From the NCBI GenBank assembly GCA_905178155.1, contig CAJINV010000010.1, positions 3,306,587 to 3,370,586 on the forward strand: DNA of 64,000 bases. Direction: 5' to 3'. The translations under genes were made by a program, and so were the position numbers. Below the pieces are notes generated by a model, which worked only from the letters and a program-made list of their open reading frames with translations, did no database searches and was not told where the DNA came from. Each line of letters begins with the position of its first letter. Position 1 is the first letter of the stretch. The DNA is from Amoebophrya sp. A120. Lineage: Eukaryota; Sar; Dinophyceae; Syndiniales; Amoebophryaceae. Of the stretch, positions 32,577-44,819 are shown in pieces.

Positions 32577-35500
32577 TCATGGTTGAGATTGGGGGATTAT
32601 TTTGGGTGGGCAAAGCAAATTTAATTGGCGGAGCCGCATAACAGAGTTTGCATTCCGTAGGTGTGCTTCGGTATTAAGAACAAATTTTCCCAAGTCAATC
32701 ATTCCCAGGCCGCCGGCTCCAGACGACGCGTTTACCTTTTCGTTTTCCGTGATATCGCCTGTCATAAAGATCGGCGGTTGGAATATCAAGTAAAGGTACT
32801 TTAAGGTTTCCGCCAGCCAAAAAGACTCCTCCTTGTCATCCTTCGTGTATGGCGCTTCGACTTTTGAGCTCGCGTAGCCGTGCTCCGCCTTGGCAAACTG
32901 CTTGAACGCCGAAAAAATTTTCCAAGCATAGTTTTGGTAGTAGGTTCGGGACCGAGAGAGGTTTGTTGGAGCAGGGGGTGAAGACGCTCTTGCACCTGAA
33001 GCCGCCTGCGAAAGGTCTTCCCAATGAGGAAATGAAATCATAGGCTCGTCCGTCGTGACGGAATCCAAGAAAAAAACCGGGTCTTCGATGAATGAATTTC
33101 CACTCTTGCACGCCAAGCTCTAGAAAATGGACATACTGGTACACAGAAGATGTTCATGTGTCTCTGTCTGTTTATCGAAAATGGAATGAATAACATGCTC
33201 AGATCAAATCTGGGATGTGGGAAACAAAATTACCGTGCTTCGATCAGCGCGATCGCCTGTCATATTACGTACTAGCTCTGTAAATGTTTGGCTAAGCGCG
33301 GCGTAAACAAGTTTTCCTCTACGGTTTTTTTATTCCTGGTTCCAAGCAATATGAATATGATCGGTATTGATGCATAGATGAGTACATATCATTGCATCAT
33401 TTTTATTTTTGGTTTTCCGCGGCTTCGCACCACTACAATGTCGAAAACCACAAATCGTCAACCGCGAGTTTTTTGTTTTCGTTCGATAGATGTCCACGTC
33501 GAAGTAGTAAAAGTAAAATAGGCTTTCCAGAATTTCCGGTCGCAACTGGTTTTTCCCGTCCACAATCTGCATGCCATTACCACCAGCGCCAGTTGCTTTC
33601 TGGCCACCCTGGACGAAGCGCACCACCTCCGGCGCCAGGAATCGCTGGTCTGCGTCGTGGAAGGCCAGGCAGGTACGCATCAGGTGCTTCGCAGTATGCA
33701 GAAAGTGATTGAACTCTTCGAGGTCGGCCAAAAAGCCGGCTCGCACAAGAAACGGAACTCTCCTAGCTCCTTCCCACGGTTCGGTGATATTTCCGTCCAT
33801 TGGCCTTGGTGCTGCAATTTGCGATGGATGTCTTTGTACTTGCGGCTCAGTGCCGTACAGTCCCAAAACCATCATTCCGGGAACATAGCAGCCCAAGTGC
33901 TGCATAGTGCTAGCGCCCGGCGTGTCGGCGAGGTAGTAAAAGGTTTGCTTCTGCGTACCGCTGGTTGCAGTTTCGGAAAGCAAGTCTGGGATTGGCCTCA
34001 ACAACTGGCTTCGCATCGCCCGCATGGAATCCACCCATTTTATTCTGACGCAAAACGTCCCCCCCCCCCGCCTAGTCGAAAATTGAAAACAGAAGCACCG
34101 ACGGCAGCAGCACGCGGCTTGAAGGTACTGCTTGCAATTTGCGTGTGCCTAGGTAGCTGGTGCTTCTCATCATACATGTGACCCTGTGCTGCTATCACGA
34201 GGCTCCTCGATGGAACTCTCGAACCATATCTATCTCGGGTCGCAACTTAAACTTGTCATAGTACCGAGGGAGCCGGAATAAAGCTTTGAACGATGTCTAC
34301 TCACTACTTGCACCCTTCTCTGATTGATGTAAGAACTCATTCTGAATTGTAGTGGGCGTGGGGCAACGTTTTCAAACAGGATACAGATATGCAGGTAGTC
34401 ATTTTTGCGCGCCGAGGACGAGAATGTGGTCTCCTCGCCTTCACCACCCACATCTGTATGGCGTTCTCAACTGGAACTGTTACACCCTCAACTGCTGCAT
34501 GAATTTGTGACGCAAGAATGGCAAAAGTGAAAGGGAGGGGCTTGCGCGTGCTGCATGACAGATTTGGTACAGATTTAGACGCTGCTTAGCCCATCGAGAG
34601 TTTGTCAGGCGAAGCAGCTTGGTCGTCGGGTGCGGTGGCTCATGGTTGTTTTGCATGGCAAATCATGTGGCAATTGAGAATGGAACGTTTGAGAACGCCA
34701 TAATTTGCGCCGCCACCGTCTGGGTTTGCTACCAGCCACGCTTTCAGCAGGTACTCGTAGTAACTGTCCGTGCCCGCAGATATGGTCGGCTCCCCGTTGA
34801 AGCGAAAGAGCGTCGTGTGAATGGACGACGCATTTCGTGCGGTGGGCTGAAAACCCCCGATGGTCGAAGAAAACGGGCCGGGCCGAATCTCGCTTGTAGG
34901 GTGCAGCATCCTTCCGGGAAGCTCGTTCCGGCGGCCGGATCGATGCACAAATTGCTGAACTTCCGCACTTATCAGCAGCAAATGCGCCAGCGTCCGGAAA
35001 ACTGAATGCGCGATGTATATAGATCTGCTTTGCATAGCATGACCAAAAGTTTATTTCTTCCAAAAAATAAAAAAAAATGTAAGTACAACAATGAGCACCA
35101 TGCGCTCTACGCATGAGAAACGGGCTGAAAAATGTGTCGTGCTTCGATGCGCTTGGAGGTGTGTTGCGAAATGCCCTCCACCACTACAGGTTTCCGAACC
35201 GCCCCGGGGTCATTTGCATTGCATATCGCTGATATCCTGCATCAAGCGCTCGGCTTTGGCCGCAAGCTCCCAGGATTGCAGCACAGCCGCTGCGTCCTGA
35301 AACTCGAGAATATTCGACCCCGCCTCCGCCAGGCCGAGGTTGGTCCGCCCTCCGGAGCTTTGCTGCGTGCCGTTGTTTGGAATCCCCAGACTGACTTCAC
35401 CGCGCACGAAATACGATACGGCTCCAAATGTGCCGCCATTATGTTGACGCTCGCCACCGCCTGGCGGTGCAAATTGGACAAAAGCGGGTTGCAACTTCAC

Positions 35501-38500
35501 TGTGGTGTCCCGGATCAGATCCTCAAAGCAGGCGCTATAGTCTCGCTGACGGTATATTCCTCGATTCGCATTCACACTAGTCGTGGGCACATCAAAAAGT
35601 TCATCATTTTGTTCTCTTTCTTGTTTCTCGACAACAGCAAAACTGCTTTTGGATTTGGAACTCGAAGTTATGCTGCCATAGAAACTGTTGCTCCCAGTGT
35701 TTGCCGCCCTGCCGTACCACTGCCCCAGTTGCTGTTCTCGCTGCAGCTGCCAAATGTAGTTATCCACAGCAAACATCGATCTGGGTCTGGAGTTGACGTC
35801 AGATACAGGCGTCGTATAACACACGATGTATGCAGCAGTGCGTGGCACAGAAGCACAGGTTCTTCTGCAGCTGCGCTTTCAGAAAGCTGCAAAAGCAAAT
35901 GCAACAATTCCTCCGTACTATACAAACTTATTTTTCATGTCCGCGACAACAACTAGCCACGTTTTGCTACTTACTCACGCAAGACAAATATTTGCACAGG
36001 CGGCGCCGTGGCCGAAAACAACAACATTGCATTTCTCCACACCCGGACATCATATTTGGTGCAATGCGTAGTGGTAGGCGCCGAGCAACCCGCCCAGTCT
36101 GCGAATCGTGGTTTCAAAGAAAGACACTGCAACGTCGGTGTTTGAGTAGTGGAGCAGCAAAACCCTTCCGTCACCGTTGCACAAGTATTCCAGGGCTGCG
36201 TCGACGTGCTTCGCAAGCTGAACTTCTTTCATTTCGACCTTGGTCGTGGCATTATGAAGCCCAGCAGCTGCTTGATCGGGCGGCTGGTGGTCTATTTCCT
36301 GGCGAGAAGAAGACGTCAACAGTATTCCGACAAAAAATTTCCAATCCCGTTTTAGAGATGATGTGACTTGTCCTGCGCACAGATTTTCGAAAACTTCACC
36401 GCCTCTGCATGACAAGTGCTTGCTTTTACATCGACTGTAATCACGCTAGAAATAGCACGACCGACTAATGATCAACTTCGACATGATGATTAAAGCATTA
36501 CAAAATCTCAAACTTCTACCACTACCTGCTTTCTAACATCGTCTTTTAAAAATTGCCTTCGCATGATGTTCACATTGGCGATCCGCATCATGAGACACTT
36601 CCTGCAGGTACAGATAAAGCAGACGCGAGTCACCAAGGGTAGGGATTGAGATGTATTCAAAGAAGATAGGCAGCAACGTGTCGAGACCATCGACAAGAAA
36701 TGCCAAAGAAAAGTCCCAGTCTTTTGGTGACCCCGAGACCGGTCCGGCTTATCCCAATGAAAGAAACCGATCATCCCCCGCCCGAAATATGAAAGCAGGT
36801 TTGTTGACCTGCACCACATAATCAACCGTGGCCATCAGCTGCAAACGCCGAGAGCCCAAATCCAAAACAACCAACAGCGAAGCTGCAGACTAAGATTTTA
36901 TCTGAGAAAAACGGGGACGCGGAGCGTCTTGCCGGGCAGACATATTAAAATCATAAGTTCACCATACTCAGTGACGGACATACACGTCGTGCAAGTGCAG
37001 GTGGGGTGCATCTGCATCGAACAACTACTACTTAAACTTTCACTTTTCGTCTGCGTCTGCCTCAGTGTCAATTATTATTTTAGTACTACTGGCGCAACAT
37101 TACACATTCATCAGTAACTACAACACATACCAACATTCCTATTGGCTGGGGCTGGCTCCGTGAGAAAATAAAGGCACTTTCTGTCCTGGCGGGCGGCGCG
37201 GGCGAGGCACAACGATCGGTGTAGTAGTATTCATTTCCCTTTGATACGACCTCGTCGCGATTCAGAGTGAATGAATGAATGATTTACCCAACTGACGGGG
37301 TTAGTGGAGAACTAGTAGTACTACTGCTCGACGTCACTAGTTTCTCCAAGGGGAAAGGCGAACTTCTTGCCTTTGCACCACTTCTCGCGCTTCTTCATCT
37401 TTTCCACTTTCTTTTCCACCGCCTTGCAATAGTGCAACTGATCCTCATCATCTCCTTGCAGCTGTATCCGAAAAGCCGTGCACTTTCTGCACTTAATCCC
37501 CATCTTATTATGTCGCGTCCGGTATTCTGCTGCGCGGGGGATGATAATGGCACAGCTGTGCGCGTCGCTGCCTGCAGTAAATTTGCCCCGCCCCTCATCC
37601 CATATGTGCTGCTGCGGCCTGAATTCCGACGTTGCAAAGCGTTCCCCTGTTGTCGCGTCCGTTCGGTAAATTTGCCCCAAGGTTTGATACTCTTCATTCT
37701 CGTGGGCCTGCGCGTGTAGTGCCATGGCGCCTGCTGATGACGTAAAGTCTCGACTGCAGATCGTGCAAGTAATTTGCGGCACCCTTTTTGTCCTCCCTCT
37801 CGGTAGCCGGCCCTTTGCTGGCTTCTCGCGAAGGCACTCATGCTGCTGTATGATTTCCCTGCGGATCTGTGCCGATTTTTCCCCATCAATGTCTTCATTG
37901 TACTCCCGGGCTTCATCTAGACGATCAGTTTTGGGCTCCACTGCAGCATGTTCGCGCGAAACATGGTCAAGAAACTCCGGCGGCAGTCCAACTACCGAAT
38001 CTAACGCCCTCCACTCATCGTCGCTCCGAGCACCAAACTCTGAAGCATCCGGAGAACACCAAGGGCATTTTTTGGCTCGATACAAGTACTGCGGCGCGCC
38101 TGTCGGTCGGTCATACCCTGCAAGCATCGCAGCCGGATCGTAACCCCCGGCCACTGCGTCTTTTCTGATTTGCGCCCTCGTCGTCTTCGGTCCATTCTCA
38201 GTCCCAAAATATTTTATAGCAAGATAATCTAGATGCTCCTCGTCCAAGAGTGTTTTTTCAGCCGGCCGCTTTTCTGATTTCGACCAATCCGCGACGCACT
38301 CTCGAATGTGCTGCCATCTCGTTACCACATAAAAAAGTCGCTTGTTCTTGTTGTGCAAACTGTCCGGCCCTTTCAAATCCGGCCGAGCTTGGGCGCATTC
38401 CTCTGGTGACATGAAAATCTGTTCCATAACGTGTGAGCTGAGACCACACTTGTCTTGCATGTAGCCAACGCAATCCTCTAGCAACGACGTCGCGCATCGC

Positions 38501-41500
38501 GATTTCGGGCCCAATTCTTTTAAGTTTTTCACTGAGCGAATGAAGTCCGTGGGCTTCGTCATCATCGCCGGAACAAAGTATCCCAAAAGCGCCTTCCTGG
38601 TGAAGTCTTCCTTCGGTTTTCGTAAAATGTGCCCGATGTGTCGCAGCTGTAAAAACCGGAGATGCGCCCCCAGCGGTGGCAGCTTCAGGCGCCTACGAAT
38701 TTCTGCGTCACTAATACGCTCCGACTTCTTTACCCAGAGCGGCATCTGCAAGAGCCGCATGGCAAACTTTATCTCTTCACCTTCCAACTTTTTGACTTCT
38801 TCCGGCCGCACATATCGCGAGGTGAGGCCATAGGTCAAAATCGTCCGCAACATGATAGGAATGAGCTCGCCTCGCCGTTTGTTTGTGAGTCCCTGAATTC
38901 CTGCCATGTGAGCGGCTAAAGTGTGATACGCTTTCCACGCCTTCTTGATTTTGTACTCAATGTCCTTGGTTTCGTCTGACATAACTCCGAGGTTTTTCGC
39001 AACCAGCCGCACGATGTTGCCCTGAATCCGCTTGCTCTTGTTTTCCCGCATGCCTGATTCTGCTAGTGCCTGCGACAGCGAGCGCACGACTTCGGTTTCA
39101 AACAATCGGCGGGACCGGTGGTTTCTTTTCGCCATTTTCCTTGTCCGTTTTTTCAATTTCCCCGATTGCTTTCGTGGCCATCTGGGTGAGTAGCGTCGTG
39201 TCGTCCGCAAAGAGCAAACTCCTCAGAGATGTGAAGGCCGTAAAATTTCCGGGCTGGTTTTGGTTTAGCAACAGGTCCCAGATTCTCTCTTCTCGCTTCC
39301 ACGCTATCCCCCTCGGCTTCGTGACTAAATTGACCCCGAGCCGCTGCGCCACTGGCCTTCTGTTCACCATTGCCGCCGCCGTCTTTGCTTCGTGAATTTC
39401 AAGGAAGCGCCGCATTACAACCGTATACGCTAGTAAAAACAATAGCGGCGACGTCACGCATCCTTCTTTACAGCCGTGCTCCAGCGTAAAGTCGTCCCCT
39501 CCGAGATTGTAGGTCGCATTCCTGTGGCTCGAGTCCATTACTTTCCAGAGTGCGGATTCTTCTAGCCCTAGCTGCTTCATCGTTGCCGATACACAGCGCC
39601 AGTCGATCGATGGAAAAGCTTTCCTGAGATCGATTAGTATCGGCATAAGATGCCCAGTTGACTTTTCTCCATCACCGTGCTGGTAGTGGACAAAGTCGCT
39701 CTTGAGTTTGTGGAAGACGGTAAGCGATTCGTGGCAGCCCATCCCGCGTCGAAATCCATACTGCGACTCAGGGAAAAAATTCTGCTTCTCCAACTCCTCA
39801 TACAACCGCGTGACAAACACTTTGCAAACCAGCTTATGAATGAGCGGGGATACAATTATGAACCGATAATTGTCGACATCCTCTGGACTTCCTCTGCCCT
39901 TGAACAATGGCGACGACCTGCATAAGTGCACTGCTCTCCCCAGCTCTTTCAGGTTCTTGCCCCTGATCTCGTTGTTGATGCAGTCTGTCAACAAGGCCAG
40001 CGATTTCTCGTCGACATATCGCAAAACGCCTGCTGTTAGTCCGCTTGCATCTTTCGCCCGGCCTCCTTTTCTTAGTTGCTTCGCCGCGGTGGCCAACTCG
40101 TCCGGCTCGATTGGCGCATCTAATTTCTCCAGTGTTTCGGCTGACAAGCGATCTACCAATCTGGGGATATGCTGCTCGATGTCCAGCGCCTGGCCGTTCG
40201 GTACTGTTGGCGACGATCCCACTGACTTCATCTGGATCTCGACTTGCTTCGGTGTGATTGCGCACGTTTTGTCCGCCTTGGACGCCTTTTGTTCTCGGCA
40301 ATGCTCCCAAAATTCCGCCCGGGTCTTCGCATTTTCCACTAAAGAGTCTGGATCTGCTGCAGCTGGGCCTTTTTTCTGTTTCTTGACCAGAAACCAGGGC
40401 GCGCGCTTCACGAGGAAACTCTGAAACTTCTCCATTCCAAACTCCGCTGGATTCTGCTCAATTTCTGCCTGCAGCTCGAGATTGAACTTTGCTACGGTCT
40501 TCGGATCGGGTTCCAACGTAAACTCCTTGGAATTTGCCTGCCGCTGAAGTCCTTCCCGCCGCATCTGTGCATGCCCCTTCACATCTACCTGCACCTCCAG
40601 CGCCTTATGGTCCAGACGCTTTGGCGCTGCTGGCTCTCCGGTCTGCGCCAATCCATTCGGATCGAATCTGCGGTAGCTTCTGAATTTTGATAAGAAGCGG
40701 CCATTAGTTAGAAAATGATCCAGCTCGTTGCCCTCTCTTGTGGCGGACGACTCTCCGGGGTCTGCGTCAAAATGCGTACCGACGAGCACGGTGTTGAGTG
40801 CTAGCAACGCCAGTATTCCGTCCAGTATTACGCCAGTATTGCGTCCACGAAAACTCGATCTCACTTTGGATGGCGCGCATCCGCGCGAGTCTCGTCTCCT
40901 CACTAAGGCTGAAGATCCTTGCTGTAGCATCCTGGGCACACCCGCTGCCACACGCAGTGTCGTTTGGCCGCGGCATGACTGCTGCTCGTGTCCCTTCCAA
41001 GCTCCGCGGACGCAAATCATCCCGCATCTGAGCGACATGCGCGGGACGCCGACGGCCCGTGGTCGCATCATCCAGCAGAGCATCATCTGCAGAAGAGGAC
41101 GGTACAAATTCTGCCTGCGGACGCCGCCGCTTTCGAAACGAGTCGGAAGTACGTAGCGGCAGATAATATCCTCCTGCCTCCGTGACTGGTGGTTCTTGGA
41201 CTTGTAGGTCCTTTGTAGTCGCACCTTCCTTGCTGTCATCAACCAGAAAACCCAAGTTCCGGAAAATTTGTTCCGGCGCAACGAACAAGTTGCCCCAGCT
41301 TCCGAAGGCTGCGGAGGAGAGGAGGATCAACACGACTAGCACGACAAAACAACTGAACAATACCGCGGTCCGGGCGATGGTGCTTCTTTTACTACAGGAG
41401 ACTATAGTCGAGATCGAGTCGATAGTTGTTGAATGAGCTTCCTCAGCGTCAGCACCAGGTCTCGAGTACAAGGAAATAAATCCGTGTAGAGTCGATCGTC

Positions 41501-42444
41501 CCATCCCGGAACGAGGCTTCATCTCGGCTCTGGTGGCAGCTCCCGGTGGTCCCTGGCCGTTCTGAAAACATGGGGTGCTCGTGGTCGTGATTACTGTATC
41601 ATCTGCGACACGAAAAAATATTTCTGCATCTTCTTCCCCCGCTTCGTCCACAAACGTCCGCAACGGATCACCCTTATCAAATGTAAAAGTGTCTGGGTCT
41701 GGAAGAATGCATGTTTGTCATGCTTGTCTGGCATGACTCTTAAAATCTGTCATGCACGTTACCCAAGAGCTCCGTCTTTCTGTGATGCAGAAGCGCAGTT
41801 TGTCATGCAGAATAGGCAACACCTAGAAGCTCAGAAACTTGTGATGCTGAGCCATCATGTCTGGCCTCATCATGAGACGCCACCCAGCATCACAAGTTTC
41901 CAGACAACTCAGACACTTTTACATTTGATAATCCTCATTGGAAAACAATGGATTTTCCGCGCAGCCTGACCCTGGTTTGAATGACGAGCTGCCTATCCTG
42001 AGTAAAACCGTACCCACACCAGAGTTGTAATGCAGATTTGCAAAGACAGGAAGACTTGTAATGCGCATCCCCATGAGGCCATTTCCAACCGTGTTTTGGA
42101 ATTTGTGATGCTGTGCTCAGGATGAGCAGATGAATCTGTGACGCGGCTGCACTTGCTAACCTGCATTACACTGCAGAGTGCAACTTGTCATGCGTGACTC
42201 ACAAAACTCCTCGGTTTGTGTTGCAAAATCCCCATCCTGACTCTGGTCGTGTGGGTACGTTTTTACTCAGGATACTGCCCGGCCGAGAATCTTGCTGGCG
42301 CTGCTTCAGCTTGTTCAGCGGGGCCGTGAGCAGAGAAGCAAAGTAGTTGCTAGAGGTAGTTCCCCCCATGATGGTTTCCAGAAAAAATGCTACTACTCTG
42401 CTCCGACTTCTACGGGAACTATTCGCTAGCCCCTCGCGTCCCAA
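32577..42444 (-). CDS. GH47 alpha-1,2-mannosidase, membrane-anchored, interrupted by introners and a LINE
   Basis: GH47 enzymes trim alpha-1,2-mannose from N-glycans in the ER/Golgi. Segments in order: 42444-42275 (MGREGLANSS... DSRPGS); 41993-41932; 41673 to about 40845, with anchor TAVLFSCFVVLVVLILLSS and then RMRAIQSEIEFSWTQYW like the family start; about 36770-36560 (DWDFSLAFLVDGLDTL); about 36300-36050 (VSFFETTIRRLGGLLGAYHY); 35480-35210 (TNLGLAEAGSNILEFQ); 34960-34740 (LPGRM... TDSYYEYLLKAWL); 34034-33480 (MQHLGCYVPGMMVLG, LRPEILESLFYFYY); 33020-32577 (EESFWLAETLKYLYLIF, KFVLNTEAHLRNA, stop). The first two gaps are inverted-repeat elements whose removal keeps the frame. The third contains a LINE in the same direction. 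I found no segment for the usual 'YAWGHDELKP' part between the LINE and 36770, so that exon may be lost, cryptic or replaced. Whether the gene is functional is open. Confidence 0.75.
37321..39130 (-). CDS. LINE C-terminal region with zinc-finger motifs
   Basis: Continues the LINE polyprotein in another frame from about FETEVVRSLSQALAESGM, through YGLTSRYVRPEEVKKLEG and HLRFLQLRHIGHILRKP (typical LINE thumb and linker sequence), to the stop at 37321. Near the end lie CPWCSPDASEF with LDHVSREH, CTICSRDFTSSAGAMALHAQ (C2H2-like), and CRKCTAF followed by LHYCK, all likely nucleic-acid-binding fingers. No stop interrupts about 600 residues, so the insertion is fairly young. Confidence 0.75.
39098..40835 (-). 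CDS. LINE endonuclease end and reverse transcriptase
   Basis: Reverse transcriptase motifs in order: GRAKDASGLTAGVLRYV; SQYGFRRGMGCHESL; ILIDLRKAFPSIDW (motif A, catalytic Asp); HGCKEGCVTSPLLFLL (motif B region, x-x-G-x-x-x-SP); SLLFADDTTLL (motif C, the FADD catalytic pair). The frame ends at 39098 with a short Pro-rich tail, and the thumb/C-terminal region continues at once in another frame. One base gained or lost near 39110-39140 explains this, so the copy carries a frameshift unless it is programmed. The family is non-LTR; I cannot name the clade by eye. Confidence 0.85.
41674..41931 (-). mobile_element. Introner-like element, family A (copy A1)
   Basis: The ends are TTATCAAATGTAAAAGTGTC (plus, left) and its inverted copy at the right, extending inward to GGGTCTGGA. 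The 258-bp interior holds TTTGTCATGC and AATCTGTCATGC motifs shared with other copies. Removal joins SNED to KGDPLRTF in frame in the GH47 N-terminal region; GAT lies at both junctions. Confidence 0.75.
41994..42274 (-). mobile_element. Introner-like element, family B
   Basis: The ends are TATCCTGAGTAAAACCGTAC (plus, left) and its near-perfect inverted copy at the right (GTACGTTTTTACTCAGGATA). CTGCC flanks both sides (41989-41993 and 42275-42279) as a target duplication. Removing the 281-bp element with one CTGCC copy joins the GH47 frame exactly (DSRPGS + SSFKPGS). The termini differ from family A, so it is a second family with the same behaviour. Confidence 0.8.
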
Positions 42445-42617
42445 AAGTATTGAAATGTAAAATCCCAGCGGGATGTTTGAATTTTAGCACTGTAACGATG
42501 CGAACTAAGATTTTTTTATGTAAATTCTACCTGACCTGCTTTGGGCCTGTTCAAGGACTACTGGGGGATTAGGAGGGGTGTGTACTGCCTTGCCTTCTGT
42601 TCACTTTTCTTCATGAA

Positions 42618-42656
42618 TCCGTTACTAATACGATTCAGAATCGTATTAGTAACGGA
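42618..42656. repeat. Perfect 19-bp inverted repeat with one-base loop
   Basis: TCCGTTACTAATACGATTC, then a single A, then the exact reverse complement. It lies about 170 bp upstream of the GH47 start, in non-repeat DNA. It could be a cruciform, an RNA hairpin or a dimer binding site; the sequence alone does not say which. Confidence 0.85.
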
Positions 42657-44819
42657 AGTCGAAGTATAAGTATATAAAAAACTAGCATACATGAGGAAGG
42701 ACGAAGAAGAAAAGAAGGGAAACTACGACTGACCACGAGGGTGCACGAAAACGACGCCAGACCGAGACCCTGATCTAGATGGAGTCAGTGTCAATGAATA
42801 AGCTCAGTTGCGCACCATACTCTTTTCTGTCGCAAGCAGCTGTCTGGCAGCTCGACGAGTACCGAAGTAATACCAAGAAATCGCGGTCAACATCGCAACG
42901 CATTCAGACAAACTTTGTTGTTGCCCGAGCAACACCGCGGCCGGATGACTATTGTGTTTTGCACGACACGAAGGAATGCGGCCCAGCTTATATATAATGG
43001 TTGGGATGATGAACGACACTGGAAGAAATCAGCGGACGCTTTCGGTACGAAATTTGTGCACGCACCGTTCACAAGCTGGCGACTGCCAGTACGTACCGAC
43101 ATGCACAACTGTCACGATGGCATCACCTCGCACGCAGGATGTGAGACGCTGGCTTCGAAAGGCTTGTGCTGCGACCGACAGCTGCGACACAACAGTGTAT
43201 ATTCCAAATTCGAATGCTTCCATTCCGAGACGTATTTGCCGAGGCCTAGAAGTTTACAAGTTTGCGGGCAATTTTTCATACTGATCTTGGGAATGCAACC
43301 GGTCCCTGTCGTACTGGAGACCCGAGGCTTGCCTGTGCCAGGCAGCACTGTGCAGTACTTCGCCTTCCCTTCGTCCAGCATGACGACTTGATTTGGATAC
43401 GCATCTTCTGCACTACAAGTCTCGGCTTGACGAGTATAGGCAGGCGAGATTTTTCATTGTGATCGATAAAGCAGCTCTGTTGTGGACCGACGATGCGGTT
43501 ACATACGAGATGTTGAAAAGTAGCCGCCCTTGCAGCGCAAACACGATCTTCGCGAGGAACAAGAAGTCGCAACAATTTTGCGCCCATCACCTCCATTGGC
43601 CTCCACTCTCGAGTAAAACGAAGCTACAACATGAAAACCCCGGGGGATATCATGATCTGAACGAGACGTAGAAAAGGTGCGGTCTACCTTTCGAGAGAGA
43701 ACTATCGCCGCCCTACTTGTTTTCGTTTCCTAGGTGTGATTTGAGTAGGGGGTACCTATGTCTACATGAAATCTTCAAGTGGAGGTTGGGATTTTTGTTT
43801 TTCGGGGAAAAATGCGTTTGCGAATCGGGAGAGATAGCACAGATAGAAACTCAACTGATGGCGCCATATTAAATACTCAATGTAGAGCTGCGCCTTCTCT
43901 TGGCGCTTTGAACTTATTTTGTGCACGTGTGGGCCTACAAAGTGAAAATTGTGGAGCTCAAATGAATACAAAAGGAAACTTAAACTTTGTGGAATAGCAG
44001 CCCTGCTTCACGGTGGATAAGCTACGCACTACTGTGCAGTGGCGGGCGAAGAGATCCAAAAGTTCTGTTATCGTCCTTTTGCTTTTCCGAGATATTCCGA
44101 AGGGGCTTACTCCTGATAGAATGGTGGTGCTGAGTGTGTAGACCAATAATTCGAAAGTAAGTAGCCCCTCCACGTTACAACCTTCGGATTTTATCCCGCA
44201 ATGGCCACACAAATCAGGCATGGGAAGCCCTGAGATATCTCTACCGGCACTGGCACATTAGTAATTCATGTGGTTATGGTTTAAGCAAAATAAGAATAAC
44301 AGAGGACAGGGCTGCTTGTTAGAAAAAAATTGAGGCTGTTTGTGTGTTTGTATCGTTGGATTCGTGGCATCCGGTTGAAGGTTTTGCCCTCTTCTCACGA
44401 TTCTAGAGCTATTTCAAGGAAAAAGCATCTTGTTGCCAAAGAGCCTTTGGCTTAGACCTGAAAAAAAGAAAGCTAGAGACAGCAGAAGTCCTGCTATAAA
44501 ACTACTTATAAATTAAGGTTGAAAAGTCAAAAAGTTGAAGTCGAAAGTTTTTAGAGTTTAAAGTTTACTTGAAGCGATTCTGTTTTAAAAGCAGAACTTG
44601 TTTTTGAGAAATCTTGTTCCGTTGCGAAAAACGAGTAAAAGACTCTAAAAGCCTGGTGCAAAAAATGAAAGCGCTGCTGAAAGTCTAAAAGTGAGAAACC
44701 TAAAAGTTGTGTTGCGACGGGGAGAAACCGTTTTTTTGTTCAAGTGAAATTGACTTTTTTTCTACTTTATTTTACGTTTTGCTACTACTCCCTTTGCTGT
44801 GGATGTTCTACATCGAAAT
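42657..44819. repeat. Spacer between GH47 and LicD, built of repeats R3, R5 and R6
   Basis: The part 42880-43230 resembles the 5' flanks of the GT31 and GT25-like genes. The part 43900-44060 resembles the right edge of the GT32 units (GGAGCTCAAAT, then ATAGCAGCCCTGCTT). The part 44340-44820 resembles 20600-21050. The 158-residue ORF at 42915-43391 (plus) has no family motif. I assign no gene. Confidence 0.5.

Larger units (their letters stand above)
37262..40840 (-). mobile_element. 5'-truncated LINE retrotransposon inside the GH47 gene
   Basis: On the minus strand the element opens with the end of an endonuclease domain (ALNTVLVGTHFDAD, then ELDHFLTN). Reverse transcriptase follows, then a C-terminal region with zinc-finger motifs. 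Loss of the endonuclease start is the typical 5' truncation of target-primed insertion. A short (TTCA)n-like tail lies at about 37268-37282 after the last stop codon. The flanking GH47 exon near 40840 contains ATACTGG three times within about 40 bp, so the exact 5' junction and target duplication are unclear. Confidence 0.8.

Noticed and set aside
42915-43391. 158-codon plus-strand frame
   Set aside because: The sequence is part of spacer repeat R3, whose other copies do not keep this frame.
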